A stretch of DNA of 42,417 bases. Source: an uncultured Burkholderiales bacterium (GTDB lineage Bacteria > Pseudomonadota > Gammaproteobacteria > Burkholderiales > Burkholderiaceae_C). This document shows positions 24,797 to 33,078 of the stretch, in pieces. Positions within the stretch are counted from its first letter, which is position 1. The number at the start of each line of letters is the position of its first letter. The position numbers were made by a program, and so were the translations under genes. Below the pieces are notes generated by a model that was given only the letters and a program-made list of their open reading frames with translations, searched no databases and was not told where the DNA came from. The DNA lies in contig CAIPFK010000196.1 of the NCBI GenBank assembly GCA_903864315.1, positions 1 through 42,417 on the forward strand, in the 5' to 3' direction.

Positions 24797-25654
24797 GTGA
24801 AATCATCCATCCTCAATGCCGATTTGCACTGTCACTCCGTGGTGTCGGATGGCACGCTCACGCCCGAGGCCTTGGCCAGACGCGCCCAACTCAATGGGGT
24901 TGAGTTGTGGTCTCTCACCGATCACGATGAAATCGGCGGTCAAACTGCTGCACAACTCGCGGCCAAGTCCATGGGACTGTCCTACCTCACTGGGGTTGAA
25001 ATTTCGGTGAGTTTTGCAAGCAAAACCGTGCACATCGTGGGCTTGGGGTTTGATCCCAACAATGCCCAGATGCAAGCCGGGCTCAAAGCCACCCGGGGCG
25101 GGCGAGAAGAACGCGCCAAAGAGATGTCACAACAGTTGGAGCGTGTGGGCATTGCCAATGCGTTTGAAGGCGCCTTGCAATACGCCGGCAATCCAGACCT
25201 CATCTCGCGCACCCACTTTGCTCGCCATTTGGTTCAGAGCGGGGTCTGCCAAGACACCAGCGAGGTGTTTCGGCGTTTTTTGACCCCAGGCCACCCTGGG
25301 TTTGTGGAGCACCGCTGGGCGAGCTTGTCTGACGCCGTGACTTGGATCCGTCAAGCCCAAGGGGTGGCGGTGATTGCACACCCGGGGCGATATGACTTCA
25401 CCCCCAACGAAGAGTTTGCCCTTTTCACCGAATTCAAGGCCCATGGGGGGCAAGCGATCGAAGTGGTCACGGGCTCGCACACACCGGACGAGTACGTCGA
25501 GTACGCAGCCATGGCCCAAGAATTTGACCTGGCGGCCTCCAGGGGCAGTGACTTTCATTCCCCTAGCGAGAGCCGAATCGATTTGGGTGCCCTGCCTTGG
25601 TTGCCTGGCGCCTTGACGCCGGTTTGGGAGTTGCTAGAAGACCGGGTGCTGTGA
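24797..25654 (+). CDS. PHP-domain phosphoesterase, RNase AM / 3',5'-nucleotide bisphosphate phosphatase type
   Basis: The 285-residue product has the PHP metal-site motifs NADLHCHSVVSDGT (residues 7-20), LTDHDEIGG (40-48), GVEIS, IAHPGRY and ASRGSDFHSPSE. These match the YciV/TrpH group; E. coli YciV (RNase AM, Rnm) trims 5' ends of rRNA and removes 3'-phosphates from nucleotide bisphosphates. The start is GTG at 24797, preceded only by a weak AACTGG site; no ATG is available near the conserved N-terminus. A yciO-like gene lies 2.6 kb downstream on the same strand, and yciV and yciO are neighbours in E. coli, so the pairing supports the call. Confidence 0.87.
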   Translation: MKSSILNADLHCHSVVSDGTLTPEALARRAQLNGVELWSLTDHDEIGGQTAAQLAAKSMGLSYLTGVEISVSFASKTVHIVGLGFDPNNAQMQAGLKATRGGREERAKEMSQQLERVGIANAFEGALQYAGNPDLISRTHFARHLVQSGVCQDTSEVFRRFLTPGHPGFVEHRWASLSDAVTWIRQAQGVAVIAHPGRYDFTPNEEFALFTEFKAHGGQAIEVVTGSHTPDEYVEYAAMAQEFDLAASRGSDFHSPSESRIDLGALPWLPGALTPVWELLEDRVL

Positions 25655-25742
25655 GCGCTTCATGCACATCTGGACTGAGTGAATTGTGCATTGGCAAAAC
25701 ACGAATAGTCTGGCCATGCAGACAGACTCAAGGTTTCGCACC

Positions 25743-26660
25743 ATGGTGAGCCCAAGGGCTCAAAGCATTGGCTTTACGCTCTTGGCCATGGGCTGCATTG
25801 CCGTGTTGGACACCACCAACAAAGTCGCCTTTGCCACGGTGCCGCTCTTGATGGTGCTCTGGTGCAGGTATATCTTTCAAGCCCTCGCCACCACGGGCTT
25901 TGTGTTATCGAGCCAAGGCAGCACACTCCTCCAAACACAACAACCCTTGTTGCAACTGTTGCGGGGCTTCTTGCTCTTTGCATGCAGTTACTTGGGCTTC
26001 AAAAGCTTGGAGCACATTGCCGTGGCCGAGTTCACGGCCATCGCCATGTTGACGCCTTTGCTGGTCACCGTCTTGGCGCGTTTTGTGATGAAGGAGCGCG
26101 TGGGCGGATTGCGTTGGCTCTTCATTGCAGGCGGACTCTTGGGGGCCTTGGTCATTGTGCGCCCAGGTGGCGGCATCCCTGGCCACGCCACCATTTACCC
26201 CTTGTGCATGGTCTTGACCTATGCGAGCTTTCAAATTCTCACGAGTCACATGGCCAAGACCGAGCATCCCTTGACCATGCATTTGTACACCGGTTGGGTC
26301 GGGTCGTGCTTGGCCAGCATCATGGTCGTGGGCTGGTGGACCACCGATTTGGCAACGATCGACTGGGCCAAACTGTGCTTGGTGGGCCTGTCCGGTACAT
26401 TGGGACACTATTTGCTGATCTTGGCCTACGCCCGTGCACCGGCGTCAAGCATCACCCCTTATCTTTATAGCTCGATTGCATTTGCCACTGTGCTGGGTTG
26501 GTTTGTTTTTGACCATGTGCCCGATGCATGGGCCAGTGCTGGCATTGTGTTGATTGCACTGTGCGGCATAGCCTCAGCTTATTTTGCACAAAATGCATCG
26601 CACCAGGCCCCAAGTCTTGGAGATGGGCCATCCTCGGCGCAAGAAGAAGAGTCTGCTTGA
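25743..26660 (+). CDS. EamA/DMT-superfamily transporter
   Basis: The 305-residue protein has about ten hydrophobic segments in two EamA repeats. The first carries WCRYIFQALATTGFVL, LRGFLLFACSYLGFKSLEHI and FTAIAMLTPLLVTVLA; the second ends SSITPYLYSSIAFATVLGWFVF. This resembles RhaT/RarD-like exporters of Burkholderiales, with no substrate assignable. AAGG nine nucleotides before the ATG at 25743 favours that start; an ATG at 25716 and a GTG at 25686 are in frame upstream. It follows the PHP gene by 88 bp on the same strand. It is not a close repeat of the other EamA gene in this window (11902-12876). Confidence 0.85.
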   Translation: MVSPRAQSIGFTLLAMGCIAVLDTTNKVAFATVPLLMVLWCRYIFQALATTGFVLSSQGSTLLQTQQPLLQLLRGFLLFACSYLGFKSLEHIAVAEFTAIAMLTPLLVTVLARFVMKERVGGLRWLFIAGGLLGALVIVRPGGGIPGHATIYPLCMVLTYASFQILTSHMAKTEHPLTMHLYTGWVGSCLASIMVVGWWTTDLATIDWAKLCLVGLSGTLGHYLLILAYARAPASSITPYLYSSIAFATVLGWFVFDHVPDAWASAGIVLIALCGIASAYFAQNASHQAPSLGDGPSSAQEEESA

Positions 26661-26784
26661 GCGGCATTCAATTCATCGTGAAATCAATCTTTTTTTTGCA
26701 AAGTGGAGTAGGATACTTTGAGCGTTCAGACATTGGACACCCTTGGGCCACCCAGAACATGATCCCAACTCAAAACGATTGAAC

Positions 26785-27162
26785 ATGGAAATCTTCTCTG
26801 CACTCTTTTGGATTGCCTGCCTCATTGTGCTGATGCCACTCATTGTGGGCGTCTTGATCATTGGCGCACAAAAACCCGTGTACTTGATTCACAAAGAATC
26901 GGGCATGGTCAAAAAAGGCTATTTGGGCTACAGCTGGAGCTACCTATTTTTTGGCTGGTTTGTGCCCATTTTTAGAGGCGAATTGGGGGTGGGTTTGCTG
27001 CATCTGGCCATCACCCTTTTTTCAGCGGGCTTGTCGCAACTCATTTTCCCCTTCATCTACAACCGCCAATACATGATCCGCTTGCTGCTGAGCGGCTGGC
27101 AACTCGACACGCAAGACCCCCGCTATGAATGGGCCAAGATCAAGTTGAATATTCCCTATTGA
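26785..27162 (+). CDS. Small membrane protein, DUF2628-like pattern
   Basis: The 125-residue product has an N-terminal hydrophobic helix (about 8-30, FWIACLIVLMPLIVGVLII) and two more in the second half. The run KKGYLGYSWSYLFFGWFVPIFRGE followed by YNRQYMIRLLLSGWQ resembles a widespread small-membrane-protein pattern (GySW-x-FFFG-x-x-P-x-x-RGD ... YN-x-x-Y) seen in DUF2628-like proteins. No function is known. The ATG at 26785 (MEIFSALFW) is chosen because it precedes the first membrane helix directly; an upstream in-frame ATG at 26743 adds only polar residues. It ends 99 bp before the convergent ompW-like gene. Confidence 0.7.
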   Translation: MEIFSALFWIACLIVLMPLIVGVLIIGAQKPVYLIHKESGMVKKGYLGYSWSYLFFGWFVPIFRGELGVGLLHLAITLFSAGLSQLIFPFIYNRQYMIRLLLSGWQLDTQDPRYEWAKIKLNIPY

Positions 27163-27203
27163 AAACCGGGGTTCTTCGTTGCAAGCCGATGAAGCGGCTG
27201 CCT

Positions 27204-27237
27204 GCAAACCATGTGGCGTGAGTCCAACATGGTTTGC
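27204..27237. repeat. 10-bp inverted repeat between convergent genes
   Basis: GCAAACCATG (27204-27213) and CATGGTTTGC (27228-27237) form a perfect 10-bp stem with a 14-nt loop, midway between the converging stops of the small membrane protein and the OmpW-like gene. A smaller dyad AGCCG/CGGCT lies just before it (27184-27200). Neither strand has a following T-run, so it is not a textbook intrinsic terminator; it may still block read-through or stabilise 3' ends. Confidence 0.6.
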
Positions 27238-27261
27238 GCCCTCCAATGAAAAACTTGGGGC

Positions 27262-27984
27262 TTAGAACTTGTAGCCCACGCGCAGCACGTACTCGGTCGG
27301 ATTGATGGTCAACGTGCCCGTCGTGGTCGTGCCAGTGCCCACAAACGTGGCATTGCTCTTGAGCGGCACATAACTGACGGAGCCATTGATCGACCACTTC
27401 TCGTCCAATCGATAAACACCGCCCAGCGTGTACAAAGGCGCCACGCTGGAACTGAGGGACGAAGAAGTGCCGCCCAAGCCATTGACCAAGGGGTCAGACG
27501 TGTTCACCCCAACAGAGGTGAAGGACGCAGTGGTGAAACCCAATCCGACGTAAGGTCTCAAGTTGTCTTGGGGAGATTTGAAAAAGTATTTGCCCACAAA
27601 TGAGGGGTACAGTGCTTTGGCCGAAGCGGCTCCTGGGTGGGCGCCTGAAGTGAGTTGAACGTCCACAGTCATTTTGGGAGGAATGCCAATGGTGGCTTCA
27701 AGTCCCAAGTTGTCGGTGAACATGTGCAAAACCCCCAAGGTCTGTGTCGTCGTGCGGGCAATAGAGGCTTTGGCGCCATTCAAGGCAGGCGTGAACACGG
27801 GTGATGCGGGCCCCACCGAGGTCATCGGACTGATCGATGCGCTGGGGTTGATGGAGGCGATGCCCACATTCAAAATCCAGTCACCCGCGCTTTGTGCTTG
27901 AGCGCCAGAGGCTGCGGCCAGACTGATCGCAATGGTGAGCGCGTTGCGCACGAAATGGGTGTTGCCGATGATTGATGTTTTCAT
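27262..27984 (-). CDS. ompW: OmpW-family outer-membrane beta-barrel protein
   Basis: The 240-residue product has a signal peptide (hydrophobic 13-28, cleavage after GAQA before QSAGDW), alternating beta-type sequence, and ends in Phe (LRVGYKF), the outer-membrane insertion signal. WILNVGIASINP, FTDNLGLEATIGIPPKM and LRPYVGLGFTTASF are OmpW landmarks. OmpW forms an eight-stranded barrel with a hydrophobic channel for small molecules. AAGGAG lies 8 nt before the ATG at 27984, a strong site. Two loops are rich in Ser, Thr and Gly (around 160-180 and 205-222). It is transcribed alone, opposite to its neighbours. Confidence 0.9.
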   Translation of the reverse strand: MKTSIIGNTHFVRNALTIAISLAAASGAQAQSAGDWILNVGIASINPSASISPMTSVGPASPVFTPALNGAKASIARTTTQTLGVLHMFTDNLGLEATIGIPPKMTVDVQLTSGAHPGAASAKALYPSFVGKYFFKSPQDNLRPYVGLGFTTASFTSVGVNTSDPLVNGLGGTSSSLSSSVAPLYTLGGVYRLDEKWSINGSVSYVPLKSNATFVGTGTTTTGTLTINPTEYVLRVGYKF

Positions 27985-28250
27985 ACGATACTCCTTTTTT
28001 TAGCCCCAGATACTAACAGACGCTCCAGTTCAAAACAGTCGATTGGAGAGGGGGTTTTTACTAGGGGTGCAAAAAAGAGAAGGTCCTCCACCTCTGGTCC
28101 GCAGCTTCATTGAAAGGCGTGCAAAAGCACTTGACCCGGGCGAGGCCTTTGCAAAGTTCAAAGAGTTCACCACGTGAATGGCGATCTTTGTGGATCGACC
28201 TCATACAATGAGTGTTTTGAATCTCAAACGCTCGAGATTTCTCATCCGCC

Positions 28251-28889
28251 ATGGCCCAATATCTTGAATTGCACCCCACCTCACCGCAAGAAAGGCTCTT
28301 GAAAACAGCCTGCGACTTGATGCAAAAGGGACACGTCTTGGCCATGCCCACCGATTCTTGCTACGCCTTGGTGTGCCAACTCGATGACCAAGAGGCGGTG
28401 CAAAAGATGCGTCGCATCAAAGGCGTGGACGAGGGCCATTTGCTCACCTTGATGTGCATGGATTTGAGTCAACTCTCGACCTATGCGAAAGTGGACAACC
28501 GCCAGTTTCGACTGTTGAAGTCTGCAACCCCAGGCCCCTACACCTTCATCTTGGAGGCCACCAAGGAGGTGCCCAAACGTGTGAGCCAACCCAAGCGCAA
28601 GACCATTGGACTGCGGGTACCGGATCACGCAGCGCTCCAAATTCTTTTGCGTTTGCACGGGCGCGCCATCTTGAGCACCACCTTGAGCTTGCCCGGCAGC
28701 GAGGAGATCTTGAGCGACCCGCACGATATTCGCGCAAGGCTCGAGCACCAATTGGGAGCGATCGTGGACGCGGGTGCGGTGCCGAGTTTGCCCACCACGG
28801 TGCTCGACCTCACCCCCATGGACAAGGGCTTGGCACCCACCCTGATTCGCCAGGGCTTGGGGTCCTTGGAGCTTTTGGGTATTTCATAA
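28251..28889 (+). CDS. yciO: YciO-type YrdC/Sua5-domain protein (threonylcarbamoyl-AMP synthase-like)
   Basis: The 212-residue product is a single YrdC domain: VLAMPTDSCYALVCQLDDQEAVQKMRRIKG near residues 30-60, TPGPYTFILEAT, and KRKTIGLRVPDH. Proteins of this domain bind double-stranded RNA or nucleotides and, in TsaC/Sua5, make threonylcarbamoyl-AMP for t6A tRNA modification. The sequence fits the YciO branch (about 206 residues) better than TsaC, and YciO's cellular role is not settled. The ATG at 28251 (MAQYLELHP) has no clear ribosome-binding site. The neighbouring PHP, site-2 protease and trpS genes make a recognisable Burkholderiales neighbourhood. Confidence 0.87.
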   Translation: MAQYLELHPTSPQERLLKTACDLMQKGHVLAMPTDSCYALVCQLDDQEAVQKMRRIKGVDEGHLLTLMCMDLSQLSTYAKVDNRQFRLLKSATPGPYTFILEATKEVPKRVSQPKRKTIGLRVPDHAALQILLRLHGRAILSTTLSLPGSEEILSDPHDIRARLEHQLGAIVDAGAVPSLPTTVLDLTPMDKGLAPTLIRQGLGSLELLGIS

Positions 28890-29000
28890 TACAAAATTTA
28901 AACCTTATAAGAGGTAAAAAGGGCTTAATATACCTGGTTTTTTTGCATTTAGGTGTAACTTTTGATTACAAGTAGTCCTGTTCAATGTCACAATTGACGT

Positions 29001-29678
29001 GTGGATATCAATTTACTCATTCAAACCGTTTCAATCTTTGCTTTGCCTGTTCTGTTTGCAATCACCTTGCACGAGGCTGCGCACGGCTATGCGGCTCGCT
29101 ACTTTGGTGACAACACCGCGTGGAACTTGGGGCGGGTGACCTTGAATCCGATGAACCACATCGATCTCTTGGGCACGATAGCCATGCCGCTGTTGCTGTA
29201 CTTTGCCACCAATGGGGCGATGCTCTTTGGTTACGCCAAGCCAGTGCCCGTGCGCTTTGGCAATTTGCATCACCCCAAGCGCGACATGATCTGGGTGGCC
29301 CTGGCTGGGCCCATGATCAACTTTGTACAAGCGGTTCTTTGGTTTTTGTTGCTCTACGCCATGAATGCGATTGGGTTGACGGAGCCCTTTTTTGTGAGCA
29401 TGGCGCAGGCCGGCGTCTTGGTCAATGTGGTGATGTTTGTGTTCAACTTGTTTCCCGTCCCACCTCTGGACGGCGGGCGCATCGTGGTGGGCTTGCTGCC
29501 CATGCGCCAAGCGATGACTTACTCGCGCATTGAGCCATATGGTTTTTTTGTGGTGATGTTTTTGGTCATGGTGGGAGCGGTCAACCGCATTTGGATGCAG
29601 CCCTTGATGAGCTTGACCTATGGGGTCATCTCCTGGCTGCTCAGCCCCTTGGACCACTTATTGTTTGTGAGCGTATGA
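29001..29678 (+). CDS. Site-2 protease family (M50) membrane metalloprotease (GTG start)
   Basis: The 225-residue protein has about six membrane segments and the two zinc-ligand motifs of M50 proteases: HEAAH at 24-28 and NLFPVPPLDGGR at 149-160. It is the short form without a PDZ domain, unlike RseP, so its substrate is unknown. The start is a GTG at 29001; no ATG is in frame nearby and the ribosome-binding site is weak. The 111 bp before it are unusually AT-rich and could hold a promoter. Its stop overlaps the trpS start (ATGA at 29675-29678), so the two are coupled. Confidence 0.9.
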   Translation: MDINLLIQTVSIFALPVLFAITLHEAAHGYAARYFGDNTAWNLGRVTLNPMNHIDLLGTIAMPLLLYFATNGAMLFGYAKPVPVRFGNLHHPKRDMIWVALAGPMINFVQAVLWFLLLYAMNAIGLTEPFFVSMAQAGVLVNVVMFVFNLFPVPPLDGGRIVVGLLPMRQAMTYSRIEPYGFFVVMFLVMVGAVNRIWMQPLMSLTYGVISWLLSPLDHLLFVSV

Positions 29679-30871
29679 AAGAACGAGTTTTATCGGGCAT
29701 GCGCCCAACCGGCGCCTTGCATTTGGGGCATTACCACGGCGCCTTGAAGAACTGGGTGAGCCTGCAGTCGAGCATGGATTGCTACTTCTTTGTGGCCGAT
29801 TGGCATGCACTCACCACCCACTACGAGAGCCGCGAGGTGATCGAGAAAAACGTCTATGAGATGGTCATTGACTGGTTGGCCGCAGGACTCGACCCCAATC
29901 ACTGCACACTCTTTTTACAAAGCCGCATCCCTGAACACGCGGAGCTCTTCACCCTCTTGGCCATGGGGACTCCCTTGGGCTGGCTCGAGCGCGTGCCGAC
30001 CTACAAAGACCAACAAGAAAAGCTCAAAGACAAGGACCTCTCCACCTATGGGTTTTTGGGTTACCCCTTGCTGCAAGCGGCCGACATCTTGATCTACAAA
30101 GCCAAGTATGTGCCAGTCGGAGAAGACCAAGCCTCGCACGTGGAACTCACCCGTGAGGCCGCCAGGCGATTCAATCACCTCTATGGTCGGGAGGTGAGGT
30201 TTGAAGAAAAGTTAGCGCTCACCTTCGCCAAGTTGACCCCAGAAGAGGTCAAGCGCTTTGAGAAGTCAAGAAAAAAATTCCAAGAAACCGGTGACCTGAA
30301 GTCACTTGCTGGCGCCATGGACTTTGTTCACAACGAACCCCGCCTTGAGCCCTCGGACAAAGAGCGATTGGAAGGCTATTTCAAAGGCACGGGCTCGAGC
30401 ATCCTGCCCGAGCCCCAAGTGCTGCTCACTCAAGCGAGCAAACTCCCAGGGCTTGACGGCGCCAAGATGAGCAAGAGCTACAACAACTCCATTGCCATTC
30501 GCGAAGACCGCGCAACACAGGAGAGCAAAGTGCGCAAAATGCCCACCGACCCCGCCCGGGTGAAGCGAGACGACCCCGGCAACCCCGAGCGGTGCACGGT
30601 GTGGCAATTTCACAAACTCTATTCTGATGAAAAAACCCAACATTGGGTTCAAAATGGTTGCCTAAGCGCGGGCATCGGTTGCTTGGAATGCAAGCAACCC
30701 ATCATCGATGCCATTTTGCTCGAGCAGCAACCCATGCTCGAGCGCGCCAAGCGCTACATTGAAGAACCCCGATTGGTTCGCGATATCATAGATGCAGGCA
30801 CTGAAAAAGCCCGCATCACGGCTCGCGAAACCATGAAAGACGTGCGTCAGGCCATGGGCCTCAACTACTAA
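29675..30871 (+). CDS. trpS: Tryptophanyl-tRNA synthetase
   Basis: This class I synthetase charges tRNA-Trp. The 398-residue product has SGMRPTGALHLGH with the HIGH-type motif at 16-19 and KMSKS at 264-268 (DGAKMSKSYNNSIAI). It is longer than E. coli TrpS (334), with additional sequence around residues 195-245 (KRFEKSRKKFQETGDLKSL...); such longer forms are usual in Burkholderiales. The start is the ATG at 29675 inside the site-2 protease stop. The response-regulator gene follows after 15 bp and may be co-transcribed. Confidence 0.96.
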   Translation: MKERVLSGMRPTGALHLGHYHGALKNWVSLQSSMDCYFFVADWHALTTHYESREVIEKNVYEMVIDWLAAGLDPNHCTLFLQSRIPEHAELFTLLAMGTPLGWLERVPTYKDQQEKLKDKDLSTYGFLGYPLLQAADILIYKAKYVPVGEDQASHVELTREAARRFNHLYGREVRFEEKLALTFAKLTPEEVKRFEKSRKKFQETGDLKSLAGAMDFVHNEPRLEPSDKERLEGYFKGTGSSILPEPQVLLTQASKLPGLDGAKMSKSYNNSIAIREDRATQESKVRKMPTDPARVKRDDPGNPERCTVWQFHKLYSDEKTQHWVQNGCLSAGIGCLECKQPIIDAILLEQQPMLERAKRYIEEPRLVRDIIDAGTEKARITARETMKDVRQAMGLNY

Positions 30872-30886
30872 TCAGGAAGACAAATC

Positions 30887-31501
30887 ATGAGTTTATATGT
30901 CATCGATGATCACCCCTTGGTGCGCCAAGCCCTGGGCATGTTGTTGCGCCGTATCAAACCTGCCGCCAAAGTGGTGGAGCTCGAGAAATTAAGCGAGCTG
31001 CAAGCAGCCATCATCAAAAATGGCTCGCCCCAACTCTTTGTGTTGGATTTGCTTCTGCCCGGCGTCAAAGGTGCCAACGCCATCTCCGACATCAAGGGCC
31101 TCTATGCCGAAGTGCCCTTGGTGGTGATCTCGGCCATGCCCGCTGGTGAAGCCGAGGAAACTTGCTTAGAAGCAGGAGCCGATCTTTATATTGAAAAATC
31201 GATGGCCGCCAATGACATCAGCAGTGCCATCGCGGGGCTTTTTGTCGAAGAAAAAACCAGCGAAGACGATGACGAAGATCTCCCCCTCGCACCAGGCAGC
31301 GACACCAAGCTCTCCAAGCGCCAAAAGCAGTTGATTTTGATGCTCGACCGCGGACTCTCCAACCGTGACATCGCCGCCGAACTCAGCATCAGCGAGCACA
31401 CCGTGAAAGTGCATTTGTGGCGTCTCTTTAGACGCTTGGGAGTGAAAAGCCGCACGCAAACATTGCACTTTGCCCGCATGCATGGCTTTTTGATGAGTTG
31501 A
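30887..31501 (+). CDS. Orphan NarL/LuxR-type response regulator
   Basis: The 204-residue product has a receiver domain (1-115) with acidic Asp7/Asp8, phospho-acceptor Asp54 in FVLDLLLPG, Ser82 and Lys104, a short very acidic linker (EEKTSEDDDEDL, 121-132), and a GerE-type helix-turn-helix (about 142-195: LSKRQKQLI ... GLSNRDIAAELSISEHTVKVHLWRLFRRLGV). It should be a phosphorylation-controlled DNA-binding regulator. AGGAAG seven nucleotides before the ATG is a good start. No histidine kinase gene is adjacent, so its partner is elsewhere. It sits 15 bp after trpS and converges with ccmI. Confidence 0.92.
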   Translation: MSLYVIDDHPLVRQALGMLLRRIKPAAKVVELEKLSELQAAIIKNGSPQLFVLDLLLPGVKGANAISDIKGLYAEVPLVVISAMPAGEAEETCLEAGADLYIEKSMAANDISSAIAGLFVEEKTSEDDDEDLPLAPGSDTKLSKRQKQLILMLDRGLSNRDIAAELSISEHTVKVHLWRLFRRLGVKSRTQTLHFARMHGFLMS

Positions 31502-31617
31502 ACACCGAGGTGGGGCCAAGTCCCCAACAGTGGGCTTGTGTGTGAACCGAGCAGCTTTGCTCAACCGAGTTCACGCCACCACACCAACCACACCAAGGCC
31601 CAAGTCAAACGCCCCGC

Positions 31618-33078
31618 TCAAGGCTTGTAGAGGCCTTCAATCTTGAGCTCCACGCCCTTGGTGCCAATCTTGACTGGACTCACCGTCACCCCCAAATCAG
31701 AGGGTTGGGTCATGGCTTGACCGGATTTGGAGACGCGCGCGTGAACACTCAATGAAGCAAAGAGGCTGATGCGTCGCTCTGGACTCATGGCCGAGCTGTC
31801 GTTGAGCTCGAAGGCCATGGGCAATGCACTCACCTGTGTTTTGATGATCGCCACGGGCATGCGAGGGCCTTCGGCTTGGGTGGCATAAATGAAGACCGTG
31901 TCACTGGGGGACACTTGAGCGAGCAGCTCTTTGCTCAAACTCACCTGCCCCGAAATACTGCCACCAGCCACGCCAGTTCCGCTGGCGCCCTTGGCACTGG
32001 GAGCACTGGGAGCGCTGGGCGACGCGCCAGCCGATGCGGGCTTGGTCAATGCGGGCGGGCTCACCCCAGCGCGCTCGGCCGCCATGGCGATCACTTGATC
32101 CAGGCTTTGCGCTTGAGGCGCTTGGTCGTCCATGCTTACTCTCACCCGAGTCCAACGCTCAAGTGCCAGCTTGAATTGACCTTGCGAGAAGGCGGCGCTG
32201 CCGGCCAAGAGCAAGGCATTGGCCTGGTCTGGATCGGCCTTCAAGACGGTCGTGATGATTTGCATGGGCTCACCCTCGAAGCGTCCCTTTTGCATCAAGG
32301 CCACCACCTCGGCGCGCTCAATGAGCACATCGGTATTTTGGCTGAGTGCCAAGGAGCGTTTGAACGCCTCATTGGCCTCGTCGTAGTGCTCACGGGTTCG
32401 CTGCACGCGAGCCAGCATGAGCCAGTCGTCGGCGCTGTTGGGTTCCTTTTTCAAGCGAGCGCTCAAATCATTGACCATGACGCCCAACTCTTGAGCGCTT
32501 GCCCCATGGCCTTGCGGCAGGGCCTCGTCTGCAAAGGCGGCTGAGCTGGCACCCATCGCACCTGGCTCGCCCAAGGCGGTGTACAGGCCCAACGTGGACA
32601 ACACCAAAAAACCCGCCAAACCCACACTCCACCAAAAACCCAGGCTTCGATGCAACCACACCGCCTTTGCATCGGTATTGGGCGCGAGAGGCGTCTGAAC
32701 AGGCGAGGGCTGGGAGGCTTCCAAGCTTTGGGTGTCCTCCAGCAAGCGACGGGCGAGCTCATCGTGTGCGTGTGCAAAATCCTCTTCGCTCAATTGACCC
32801 GAGTCTCTCTCGCGTTCGAGCTCACTGAGTTGGGCGCGAAAGATCTGTGCTTGCGCGAGAAGCGTCTGCCGTGCATCCTTGGCATAGGAGCGCTGCGAGG
32901 CTGTGAGCCCAACATCTTGAACGTCAAGAGACGTTGAGCCCTGCACTGGCTCTGAGGATCCAGGCTTGGCACCAGCGTCCGTCATGCCTTGGCGCATTTG
33001 CCGCACCAAAACCGCCACGACGCCAAGCACCAGTCCCAAAGCCAAGAGAAAAAATAAAATATTAGAGACCACGACCAT
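31618..33078 (-). CDS. ccmI: Cytochrome c maturation protein CcmI (CycH)
   Basis: CcmI presents apocytochrome c to the heme-ligation complex CcmFH. The 486-residue product has two N-terminal membrane helices (about 4-25 and 125-150), a TPR-type helical region (about 180-340: DWLMLARVQRTREHYDEANEAFKRSLAL, ANALLLAGSAAFSQGQFKLALERW), an Ala/Ser/Pro linker, and a C-terminal beta-rich periplasmic domain (GSISGQVSLS... ending KIEGLYKP). The ATG at 33078 overlaps the ccmH 3' end by 17 bp. It is the last gene of the ccm operon; the 116 bp to the convergent response regulator contain small dyads (TGGGG-N6-CCCCA near 31511-31526) but no T-run terminator. Confidence 0.92.
   Translation of the reverse strand: MVVVSNILFFLLALGLVLGVVAVLVRQMRQGMTDAGAKPGSSEPVQGSTSLDVQDVGLTASQRSYAKDARQTLLAQAQIFRAQLSELERERDSGQLSEEDFAHAHDELARRLLEDTQSLEASQPSPVQTPLAPNTDAKAVWLHRSLGFWWSVGLAGFLVLSTLGLYTALGEPGAMGASSAAFADEALPQGHGASAQELGVMVNDLSARLKKEPNSADDWLMLARVQRTREHYDEANEAFKRSLALSQNTDVLIERAEVVALMQKGRFEGEPMQIITTVLKADPDQANALLLAGSAAFSQGQFKLALERWTRVRVSMDDQAPQAQSLDQVIAMAAERAGVSPPALTKPASAGASPSAPSAPSAKGASGTGVAGGSISGQVSLSKELLAQVSPSDTVFIYATQAEGPRMPVAIIKTQVSALPMAFELNDSSAMSPERRISLFASLSVHARVSKSGQAMTQPSDLGVTVSPVKIGTKGVELKIEGLYKP

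Noticed and set aside
28061-28351. Minus-strand frame spanning the ompW-yciO gap
   Set aside because: It overlaps the start of yciO, has no ribosome-binding site and no recognisable domain. The 266-bp gap is better read as two divergent leader/promoter regions.
31502-31617. Intrinsic terminator between the response regulator and ccmI
   Set aside because: Small dyads exist (TGGGG-N6-CCCCA; GTGAAC/GTTCAC), but neither strand has a T-run after them, so I do not call a terminator.
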